Shown: piece after piece, positions 45,440 through 55,858 of the stretch | Layout of the letters: each line of letters opens with the position of its first letter | Numbering within the stretch: position 1 is the stretch's first letter | Assembly: GCA_963971425.1 (NCBI GenBank) | Contig: OZ020524.1 | Coordinates: 15,069,845-15,133,844 of the forward strand | DNA length: 64,000 nucleotides | Direction of reading: 5' to 3' | Origin: Bryoerythrophyllum caledonicum | Lineage: Eukaryota; Streptophyta; Bryopsida; Pottiales; Pottiaceae | Program-made: the position numbers and the translations under genes | The notes under the pieces: model-generated | Told to the model about the DNA's origin: nothing | What the model saw: the letters and a program-made list of their open reading frames with translations, nothing else | The model's database searches: none

Positions 45440-48400
45440 ACACGGGTATCCCACTAGTTCAACATATATATATATTGAACTATATAACTCAAAATATATT
45501 ATGCAAAAAAATATTATTCAAGACATAAAACTTAATTGTGGTTCTATATTTGCTTTGATATCCTTTTTATATTATTCAAGAGGGCCCAATCTATATTTGG
45601 TCCTCTACTTTTCTATTTTAGTATCACATCAATCACATGTACACAATTCTCTAGGTATATTTAGATTGAATTTTTAGTTTTTATATTTAAATTTTACTTT
45701 TTTCCTAACTTAGATTCAAAAATTAGACCCCTATGTAGTAAAACGCTTGCCAAACTTTCACAACATCTTGAATAGATGTGACATTTTTATTTCAAAATCT
45801 AAACTATACCAATTATTCTAGACATTTTATTAGATTTAGCAAATGGATGAAGTAGGAGCAACTCATTAAAATTTCAATCATCTATTGTGTCAAAACAAGA
45901 CATTTGGAAACTTTACAATCCAAAGTCCATAAAAGATTCAAAAATGGTTAGTCTCATGGTGTCCCTTCACAAAAGTGTGCTTTAATAAAACTAAACATCT
46001 TTGTGGAATACAAATCCATGAATTCATTTATAACAGTTTTATCCTAAATTCATTGAATTAGTTTAAATATCAACATGAAATGAAAGGCAAATTGCATTTA
46101 ATACCTAAATGAACAATAAATTGCATTCAAGTTTAAATATAAAGAATGCTCTATATTGAAGTTTTTATTATTTTTTATAAACAAATGCTAATTTAGTAAT
46201 ATAAACATCAATAAATCTATCATTTATAAATATATTAGATATTACAAAAAATTCATCATGCACAATACCAAATTACATTCATGAACTTCAAACTTGATTT
46301 TGTGTTCATTCTTGCATACTCAATTTTGAAATAAAATAATTAAAAATGCCAGTCTCCAAAGAAAATTGGAGTAAATAAAGGTTATGTTCAATTGTAGACT
46401 ATTTAAAAGACAAAGATCATAAAAGTGCAATCTTAGAATATTGTTATGAAAATAAATATATTTAAAAATAACAAATTCTCTTAAAAGAAGTCATTTTGAT
46501 AGTTGAAAATAAAAAGTTTATTAGGAAATCTAAGATGTTGTTGAATAGTGTATAAAAGTACATTGAGTTTGACTAAAAATAGTTTTATTGTATTTATATT
46601 TGCAATGGATTAGCACCTAATTCATATTCTTGAAAATTATATGGTCATTGTTTGATTGACATTTGAAAAAAATTCTTCTTTCAAATGTATGATTGAAGGT
46701 TTAGAATTTGAAGGTACATTACTCCAATAGTCACTTCACTAGTTCACAACAAAAGCACTTTAGATGTCCATCCTAGTGTAAGAGTAGAAAAGGAAAGAAT
46801 AACAATTTTTCAAAATTTAAACCAAACTAGTATCAACTTGATCAAAACTAGTAGATTTATATTCTCACAAAAATTTATTGAATTTAACTGCACATATTTT
46901 AAAAATATATTGTTTGAAGTGCAGAAGAAGATTCTTTTTATCTCCCGTGTGATAAGGATCAACTAAAACTGACTTCACTTTTCGTGTCAAAGTTTTTGAG
47001 TAGAAAAGGTCAAAATTTTATACCAACATGCTATATATGATCATTGATTCCTTGCCCACTGAGAATTTAATTTTTTTATAGAACAAGAATCCAAATAGTT
47101 GACAAGAAAGTTCAAATTACATCTTGCGGATCAAAAGAATAGTTAATAGTATTTAAATCTTTGATTTTTATTTGGATTTTTTTGGTGACTTATTTAACAA
47201 TGTGTACAAATGTTTGACTTGGGTTGAAATGATTTCTTACATCTAAAGTTTTTAAAATAATATTAAAGATTAAAATTTTATATGTTTGCATGAAGAATCT
47301 ATATGTTATTAGAAACTTGAAGCAAACTTTTTGAGTTGCGTGAAGCTGAGTAATTTGCTCTTAGCAGAGGATTCAATGTAAGAAAAGAACTACATTCCCA
47401 CAAAGCTACTACTATGCGGCATCTTTAAGACTTCATAATCTACCCGTTGGCTTCATCCCGGAAATTTTGAAGACGACTAGAATCAGGTCACTCGGCCAGA
47501 AAGGGTTAAGAAAAAATGAATCTTTAGAGGTTACAATGAAGCAAGTATTAACCTCAAAATACCCAAGCATCTACATTTTAGACTATGAATGAATGTTGTG
47601 ATGCTTAAGCCCTAAAAGACCAAATGTCTCAGATTGGGCTCTTTAAAGGTTTGGTTAGGTTCCTATGATGTCAACTTAGAATATTCATCTTGGAATTTTT
47701 AGTATAGATGGGCATTATTAAAACCTTTGTGGAAACACAATTTATTCTACCTTTAATGAAAAAGTTATGATGCCCAAAGTACTTTTTTAGGGAGCGAGTA
47801 GGATACTACACAGGTGATTAGTACTATTGCAAAGTTAAATAGTTCTATTATTGAGCTAAATAGTTCATTTTTTGATGGAAGTAGTAGTGGAGGAAATTTT
47901 TTGACATCTCTTATTGTTTTTCAACGCATTAGAATTAAGGATTTTCATATTTTTTTTAAAAGAATAAAAATATATATTTTTTCTCTTCAGAAGAAGGCAT
48001 AATAATTTTATCCACTATTTTGATTTTAGGTCCAACCATTTATCTATTTTAAACATAAACTCTATTGCCTATGTTAATGGCTACTTTCAATACCCCTATC
48101 ATTGCAAATCCATTTCACATATCCTAAAAACCTATAGTACTTGTGAATTTTGGCATGCGATGACCTAACTCAAGGTAGAAAAAGCTAGATCCATAAAATT
48201 TGTACGATGTCTAGTGGAAAAATAGGCCATTATCTTAAACTGTAAAAAAACATGATGAGTTTGTTCGCGATGGGAAGAAAAAAACCATATTGCACTCTTC
48301 AAATGCATGCATCTCTTGATGCATGTGGTCAAAGTTTATGAAAAAATTTGAGTGTCTTCTCACACTAGTTAACTTAAAGATCCTATGGTTTAAAATAGTA

Positions 48401-49260
48401 AAAACTTGTTTCAATTAGTCTTGCAATGGCAATTCTTGATTGTTTTAGTGAAACATAGTCTTGATCCTACCAAACAATAATTTCATCCATCTCAATATTA
48501 AAAGATTATATTCTTATCACAACTTATATGTAGACTCTGGAAATTTGGATAGTTATAGTATGTTCTAAAGTTGGATATTAAATCCTAAATTGGATATCTA
48601 TCAATTTTCTTATTGGCATTTAGGGATCAAGTCTTAAAAGAGAACTATTGCCATTTCACAACATCCTTTGGTAGATATCACAAAGTTTCAAGTATTTAAA
48701 TCAAAATAGAAGAATTAAGATTTCAAAAGTATAGACTACAACATTAGAAACAAGCTAATTATGCATGTCATTTATTTTCATAGGGAATGTACTTGAGTTT
48801 ATTTGATATGTGAACTGAATCTTGACATTTGGATGCAAAGATAAATATAATTTGCAGTTATTTGCAACTATTATTCAACACATAATTAAAAAAATGGATT
48901 GATTTGAAACATGTAATATAAACATTTAGTGTATTTCAAATCAATCAATTTTGATGGCCTTGGTACAGTTTATAAGTCAGACCAAATTGCAATTCAATTT
49001 TTTTAAAAGGCACCATTGGTTCCAAGAATGCTATCTTGTCAGTGGGGAGCAGTGAGCGGCGAGTGGTGAGCAATGAATTTATGACAGTTGTTTGCATGGT
49101 TTTTTTTATGGAATAAAAAGAAATGCCTATTGATGTGGGTATAGACTGAACTATTTTTACAAATTTAAGAAAAATATTATAAAAGGACAAGAAAATGTGG
49201 ACCTCGAGCTTTTTTATTTTTTAATTTTTAATTTTTCTTCGTTAAAAGTAATGAAACGTA
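45440..49260. other. Long AT-rich repeat block without genes
   Basis: No coding region. Recognisable content: 47090-47230 is a diverged copy of sequence near 21430-21590. 47611-47792 is an inverted copy of the right end of the 20977-21922 element, beginning after TTAA. 47990-48470 is a copy of 3340-3833. 47503 shows AAAGGG followed by TTAA, an isolated right end. The rest is featureless AT-rich DNA. Confidence 0.45.
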
Positions 49261-49264
49261 TTAA

Positions 49265-50646
49265 CCCTTAAGGTACCGTGACAGCTTTACACCAAAAATA
49301 CTTCAAAAGTATTGGATTCTAGTGAAATGAACAAAGAAGGAAACGAGAACGCTGCATTACCGTAGGTGAACCTCTAGTTTGGCACTTTAATGCCGAACAA
49401 TTAATTAAAGTGAAAAAATGACATTCGGCATTCAAAATAACAATAATGTTATTTTTGGCAAGAAATCAAAGACTACTATATTTGGCTTTTTTTGGCACCC
49501 ATGGGGATTGAAGTCAAGACCTTGGGATTCCAAACCCAAGTGTTTATGCATGAAGTGTCATGGATGAACTTTTCCAAGTCTTAATCCCCTTTGATGTCTC
49601 TCCATGTGCCAAAATCTATAAATGTACATTTTTTACAATTTTGGCATTTTCAAAAAAAAAATCCACTTAATTCGGCATGGGCTTTTCTAATTAATTTACG
49701 CCCGACCAGAGGTTCACCTATAGTATATTTTCTTAAATATAAAAGTAGCGCATATGGCCGTCATTTATATTTAGACTCTTTGGACAAATTTAAAAACAAA
49801 ATGAAGAAGGACAAGACATAGGTTCTCAGTGACCTTGTAAGAAGGGCTGTAGCTGTCAGGCGGAGGAGGAAATTCATAATTCAATATTGGAAAGTACCGT
49901 TCTAAGATTTACCATAGTAAATGTAAACTTCAAAATGAAATGATTATTTTCAACATTTATAAAACTTATTTCAATATTCATGATGCGGTAATTCTATACC
50001 AAATGTCAGAATTAAGATAATCATTAATGATAATAAAAACATGGTGGACTTATGGTCTCACGATGGTGTTTTACATTCTCGTCAGTAAATGATATTTTAT
50101 TTGAAAAAATTCAATAATTTAAACTACCAACAATGATAAAGAAGGCAAAAATTTCACTCTAAAACCATGTGATTGTCCAATCTATTTAATATATGTGTCC
50201 AAATGTTGTTCACGTCATTTATAAAAATTTACAAATGTATTACAAATACACAATTTATTACAATTCCCAAATTGTAATAATATCGGAACAAAAAAAACAT
50301 AGATTCTATTTATTACAATTGGAGATTTAGAAAAAACATAATAGAAACAAGATTGCTCATTGTAGGTCAATTTTCCTCTATGGGTTAACTTACCCATTTT
50401 ATAATTGTAGAGACAACAATATATAATTATAAAAAATTTAGTTGGTTTCACATTGTAATATCAAATTTAGAGAGAAGTTGCATTTCAAATTGATAGTTGG
50501 ATTTTTGAAATTGTAATTTATAACACTTTAGAGTCTACAAGAATAACAAAACAAAAGAATTAGATTTGTTGTAATTTATAACACTTATCCCCAAAATGTC
50601 AATTTTTGGTGTTTTTTGGTGAAACATGGTCATAGAACTTTAGGGG
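49265..50646. mobile_element. piggyBac-like MITE carrying a nested MITE
   Basis: The left end CCCTTAAGGTACCGTGAC resembles the reverse complement of the right end, CCCCTAAAGTTCTATGAC. The left target site is TTAA (49261-49264), and the right is a decayed TCAA. The first 100 bases match the start of the 20977 element. Removing the 354-bp insertion at 49365 leaves about 1 kb, similar to its relatives. Noncoding. Confidence 0.6.
49365..49718. mobile_element. Stowaway-like MITE (354 bp) nested in the 49265 element
   Basis: Inverted ends: left GGTGAACCTCTAGTTTGGC, right reverse complement GGTGAACCTCTGGTCGGGC, with two or three mismatches. Both sides carry TA (49363-49364 and 49719-49720), as for Tc1/mariner-type insertions. 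The interior (49495-49570) holds a tRNA-like stretch on the minus strand. Confidence 0.7.
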
Positions 50647-50650
50647 TCAA

Positions 50651-51468
50651 TCTAGAAAATTGTAGAAGATTGGAGTTATTTGAAAGGGCAACTAAAGTTT
50701 CAGGAGATATTGGTCTTTACATTTATACTATGAGTGCTCAATTACTCTCAATAGGTATTTCATATAAGTAGAACTTGGTGGTCTATATTTATTATTCCCT
50801 AAATGGGTTAACTATTTTTCATAAAATGACATGTTTGGATTGTGGACACATACTTTGAGTTGTATCACCTACGCGACAAGTTTAGTTATCATGAAAATTT
50901 ATAGTATACATTGGTGTAGTCTGTTGTGAAGTCAACCTTAACCCTTTAAATACATTTTCCCATTCGTATTTAATTTAGCAAAGAAATCCGAAGTAGAGAT
51001 AACGTGTCTCAAAGTAGACCACCTAAAAGTGGAGATGATGAAGAGTCAGATGGATCACATGATAGTCATGTAGAGATATCCAATGATGAAGATATTGTTG
51101 TAAGAGCACCATTAGAAATGACCGGTACTTGCAAGAATCAAATCAGCCTAAGAAAAATGATTGATGTGGAAGTCTACATAGTACATATAGAAGTTCAAAA
51201 GATAAAGAGTTTTCAATGTATATTGACCAAAGTTCATAAAATATTGACTAAGGTGATTGAATGTATTTTTCCATAAACATATATTGAAATTTGGTTCTAG
51301 TCCATAAAAAGTATGCCTCAAAAAGCTCAAAAGCACAGTCATGCGTGAGTTGCATTCTCCTTCTAAGTCTAGGCTCTCGCAAATCCCTCAAACGTGATTC
51401 CCCCAAGCGCGCACTCCTTCCCCTTCAAGCATGCGCGCCTCCCCTCCAGGCGCGTGTGTTCCTCCCCG
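50651..51468. other. Intergenic left flank of the large transposon
   Basis: AT-rich up to 51000. The 90-codon frame at 51004-51276 begins Ser/Asp/Glu-rich and is unrecognised. The sequence 51340-51468 is suddenly GC-rich, with several GCGCGC-type motifs that also occur just outside the right inverted repeat (near 59690). Confidence 0.35.
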
Positions 51469-51631
51469 AGGAAAGCTATTTTGCGAGCGGAGAACGGCGA
51501 GCCTTGGTTCGCGAGCCCAGAGCGCAAAAAGTAGAGAGTTTAAGGACAAAAAGGTAAAGTTTACAGAAATTTAAAGTTAAAGTTATAGGAAAAGTAAAAG
51601 TGAACATTTAGGATAGGGTCCTATAGCCGTG
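51469..51631 (+). repeat. Left terminal inverted repeat of the large transposon
   Basis: 163 bp, pairing with 59511-59676. It is about 60-70 percent similar by eye, with a deletion in the left copy relative to the right. Confidence 0.6.
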
Positions 51632-52679
51632 AAAATTGGACTAGATCTGAGATTGAAGTGCTATTAAGATGTACTAAATTGCCACTAGAAGTGAAATTAG
51701 AGTAGGGACTGACCGATGAAATGGGTACTACTACCCTATGACCGTGGATGAATTGTGTTTTGATGAAAACAATTCTTTGCACAGAAAGAGGAGAGGAAAG
51801 TTGGATTCCAAATACAATTTCAACTAGTTATTCATCAAGACTTATAAATATCCAACGAGTAAGTGAGATTTAAAGAGGGAGACTCTGAATTTGAATTAAG
51901 TAAAAATTTTAATCGTGATTTCTGTCAACTAAGGGAATCCAACCATGTATGTGGAACTAGTATTGGTATTTAAATAATTTTCTTAAGAAGAACTCGAGAA
52001 GCAATATATCTTCAATAGACATAGTGAGGGACCACATACTCAACTGCTACAGCAGATTTGCGTATGAACTAATGTAGAGTAATTTTAAAGGTTGCTTGGA
52101 GGGGAAGAGCATGTTTAGTAGTACGAGAGTAGTGTTTATATTTTCCATAGTGGATACTCTATCCGTCGTAGAGTTTGAATAGGATGAAGAGAAGAGCTTG
52201 AAATCAACGACTCTGGAACATTGCAGTGATGCAATGTAATCAAAACGACGGCATCAAATTAGAAATTCAGTAGCAATCTAAAGTCATCACTTCCTTCAAT
52301 CAATGTCAATTTTGGCACTCTCTTTACTGAGGTGCTGATGCGCAATGCAACACCTTTGTGGGACCAATGAGAATGTGGCCACACTCTCCACAAAGGTATT
52401 TTGTTCATTGGCAACAACGACATGGATTTCAAGAATGAAATAAAAAGAATGAATAAATTAACTTAAGTGCAAAGAGTGAAAAAATAAATTGAATTTGAAA
52501 GACAAAGTTATTTAGATTTGGTACACAAGCATGAACACCAGACAATACTTCGATTATCTTCTTGATACTTGTGGGCTCAATAAAGATTGAAGTAGGATGT
52601 GACAAAATGAAGCGGGAAGTACATCTACTTTCTACTTCAATTTATGTGTAATAAAGGAGAGGGGACTTTATTCATCCTC

Positions 52680-54005
52680 TCATAATGGTAGTGGGCCAGA
52701 GTAATGGCTCTGAGCAGTAACTGCAACAGTTAGGATAATGTGGACTAGATCAATGATATATGTGTCAACACTTAAATCCACTACCGCGAGGGTCTCATTA
52801 TGAGCCGCATGCTTTGTTGTCATCTCAGCAATAGCAACCTCAGCAAAGAGCTTCATGCTCGCTTCGGCCTTGGCAACCACAACCTTCAACTTCATAACAG
52901 CTTCAGCCTCCACGACTGTTTTTGCCTCCACCGCTGCTTTCTCTTTCTTTGCCTTCTCAGCTTCAGCCGCCTTTTTCTGCGTTCCTCTTGTCTGCTTTAT
53001 AGGCGCCGTAGCATCTAGCAGAGGAACCATAATCTCAGTGCCAACTTAATCGGGCTAAATGCCATTTCTGATTTTGATGTCAAAGATAGGGATTTGGTCA
53101 TTGGGGAGTCGAAGTATCACCCGCATTTATGTAGATGGGCCTACTTTTTGGGATGTTTTCAGCTAGAATGCACCTATTGCCATCACAATCTAGATAAATT
53201 TCAAAGTATGCACGCATCTTTAACGCCGTCTTCCTTGCATACAAGATGTAGAAAAATATCTGTATAAGACCTAGGTCATGACCTATGAAAGTCCGACGCC
53301 CAACTCTGCAATGCGGTTCTTGTGCACACCCTTCACATCCAACTTGTCAAGAACCGCCAAGTCCCATAGCTATATGGCAAATGCACATCCACTCTACGTA
53401 ATCCTGAATCAATAGAATGAGACACTCTCTAAAAGCCTAAATGATGAAAGTCAATCGCCTCTCCAAGTTCAGATAATGTAGAATTAAATAGACCACCACC
53501 TCAATTGAAAGCTGCAGAAGCATCTCTAGTGAGATTATATGAATTAGTTTAGAATCAAGATTATTAAAGGTATTGAAACAAACACGTGCTTACCAATTTG
53601 CCTTCATCAGCTATCCAAGAAAAGAATGGTCAGCAAGTTTTTCCACTAGAAATTTCAATAAAACACGCAAAGAAGCTAGCTTATTCTCGCACTCCAACCA
53701 CTTGACCTTTTTGGCAACGTCCATTGTAGAGGTTGAGGGATAAATCAAAAAATTTTGAGACATCTTCGGATAATCTTTTAGACTCTGATTATGTAGCCTG
53801 ATTTGTTCGAGGGACTATGGAGTATACTTAGGGTCTACAATGGGCAGCAGCTTCTGTAACATAGATGTCATCTTTTTTTCACTTTCATCACAACTTTGTT
53901 GACCACCTTGTGGAGTTTCTCCGTTGTCCACTGAATTGACTTATCTAGAAAATTGCTCTTGAAACATCCGAGTTGCATTGGAACGACATTATCAAACTGT
54001 TTCTG
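52680..54005 (-). pseudogene. Decayed second reading frame of the transposon
   Basis: The minus strand carries protein-like pieces in changing frames. Near 53880-53960 is a segment like LGCFKSNFLDKSIQWTTEKL. Near 53340-53410 is LWDLAVLDKLDVKGVHKNRI. Near 53130-53230 is KMRAYFEIYLDCDGNRCILA. Last comes an open 116-codon frame (52680-53030), Ala/Lys/Glu-rich and probably coiled-coil. Several stops and shifts interrupt it. The family is not recognised. Its position opposite the transposase suggests an accessory protein of the element. Confidence 0.4.
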
Positions 54006-54374
54006 AATAAAAAAAATACGATTGCATTAACAAAGGATGCAATGAATGATAGGTGAGAGTGCACTAATGTTCAAAACTACGATAATAGTACGTCACGATA
54101 TAGAAGCAATCAATATCGGCAGACTCCAGATAGAGACTTGGAACATGCCTTATGGTCTCCGCTTGACGGCAGCCGCTTAGCTACAAGAATCTCCTAGACT
54201 GTAGTTTATTTAAACTAACAACTGGTAATATCACCTACCTACAAAGTGAAGGTTGAATTTGAACGTCCTTTTGGAAGTCTACTACTTCAGCAACCCATGG
54301 AGACAATCATACCTTTCTAAAGAGCCCTCTTATTTTTTTTAGAGAACTTCAAAGAAAATGTCAACATCTACACC

Positions 54375-55010
54375 TATGTAGACGCCAGTTCTAAGGTTTT
54401 ATAAAGGAACCTCTGAAGGAGCTGCCAACATTGGCACCCTTCTAGAGGGCCTCTCCAATTTTTATTAAAAAAACCTCCAAAAGTAGAGCCGACATTGGTG
54501 CACCTTAAGAGGTCCCTTTATATGTATATTAGAGGAACCTCCAGAAGAGCAGCCGACATTGGCGCCCCTCAAGAGAACCCCTTAAATGTATATTAAGAAA
54601 CCTCCAAAAGGGTAGCCAACATCGGCGCCTTCCTAGAAGACCCCTTAAATGTATATTAAGGAACCTTCAAAAGAATTGCCGACATCTTCCCTCTCCAAGA
54701 GGACCCCCTAAATGTATATCAAGTGAACCCCCAACATAGCAGCCGACATCGGCGACCCTCATGAGAATCCCTTCAATATATATTAAGGGAGCCTCCAAAA
54801 GGGTTGTTGACATTAGCGCTCTTCTAATGGGCCCCGTAAATGTATATTAAGGGAACCATAAAAAGGGTAGCTGACATCGGCGCCTCTCCAGAAGACCCTT
54901 TAAATTTATGTTAAGGAACCTCCAAAAAGGCAGCCGACATTGGCGATCCTCTACAAGACCTCTTAAATGTATACCAAGGAAACTTCTAAAAGGACAACCG
55001 ACATTGGCTG
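54375..55010 (+). repeat. Tandem array, about ten units of about 63 bp (left arm)
   Basis: Each unit carries AGCCGACATCGGCGCC or a variant, then a pyrimidine/purine stretch with AAGACCCCTTAAATGTATAT, then AAGGAACCTCCAAAAG. Units begin near 54430, 54489, 54553, 54615, 54679, 54742, 54806, 54870, 54932 and 54998. The GCCGACATCGGC core is itself nearly palindromic. Confidence 0.85.
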
Positions 55011-55245
55011 CCTCTAGAATGTGCAACACGCTCTGGAAAATTTGAAGATATTTCCGAAATGGTACTACACTTTATTATTGGACATTGTACGGATGAGTTA
55101 TCAATGGATGAAGTTCTGAATCTCATAACTTCATCCGCAAATAACTCATTCGTACAATATCCAATGATAAAATGTAATACCATTTCAGAAATATCTTCAA
55201 ATTTTCCAGAGCATGTTGCACATTCTAGAGGCAGCCAATGTCGGC
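55000..55245. repeat. Long near-perfect palindrome at the centre of the foldback
   Basis: Two arms of about 115 bases, roughly 90 percent identical by eye, face each other across an 11-base loop centred on 55121 (GATGAAGTT ... AACTTCATC). Outside the arms the 63-bp repeats continue in opposite orientation, so the whole of 54752-55490 could fold into one hairpin of about 370 bp per side. Confidence 0.85.
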
Positions 55246-55495
55246 TGCCCTTTTGAAGGTTCCCTTATTATACATTGAAGGGGTCTTGTAGACGGGTGCC
55301 GATGTTGGCTACCTTTTTGGAGGTTTCCATAATATACATTTAAGGGGTCCTCTAAGAAGTTGCCAATGTCGGCTGCCATATTGGAGGTTCCCTTCATATA
55401 CATTTAAAAGGTCCTCTTTGTAGGCGCCGATGTCGGCTGCTCTTTTAGAGGTTTCTTTGATATACATTTAAGGGGGTCTTTTGAAGGGCACCAAT
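55235..55495 (-). repeat. Tandem array in inverse orientation (right arm), four to five units
   Basis: The same 63-bp unit as 54375-55010, reverse complemented (CCGATGTCGGCTGCC with GGAGGTTCCC and ATATACATTTAAGGGGTC). Units lie near 55235, 55300, 55362, 55427 and 55490. Confidence 0.8.
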
Positions 55496-55775
55496 TTGGT
55501 CTCAACGGCTGTTTTTTCCTCTACCTGTAGTTTCTTCGTGCGAGAAAAAATCTGGAAAGCTTTCAGACCAGTCAAGTTCAGTGAGAATGGTCGGCCTGCA
55601 ATGTAGCGTCTTGAGGTCAATCCAACAAAAGGAAAAGACAAATCTAGCATCAAACTCTCGAGATATCATCACTTATACCGAGAATTGGATATTACTGAGA
55701 GGAATATTATGCGCCTGTAAAACATCTTCTTCGGCAATTGCCCTTTCTGCTGCTTCCCTGCCTTCACCTGCAAAG

Positions 55776-55858
55776 ACGACGGCCATGGCGAGGAGGAGGG
55801 CCGAACCCTCCTTGCCATGGCCGTCATTTTGGCCGACGACGGCCATGGCGAGGAGGGC
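55776..55858. repeat. Direct-inverted-direct GACGGCCATGGCGAGG repeat at the start of the transposase
   Basis: GACGACGGCCATGGCGAGG occurs at 55776 and again at about 55836. Between them (55806-55825) lies the inverted form CCCTCCTTGCCATGGCCGTC. Alternate hairpins are possible. It lies across the likely 5' part of the transposase frame. Confidence 0.75.

Noticed and set aside
49495-49570. Functional tRNA gene on the minus strand
   Set aside because: It has an eight-base anticodon-type loop and no acceptor-stem pairing, and it lies inside a MITE. At most it is tRNA-derived.
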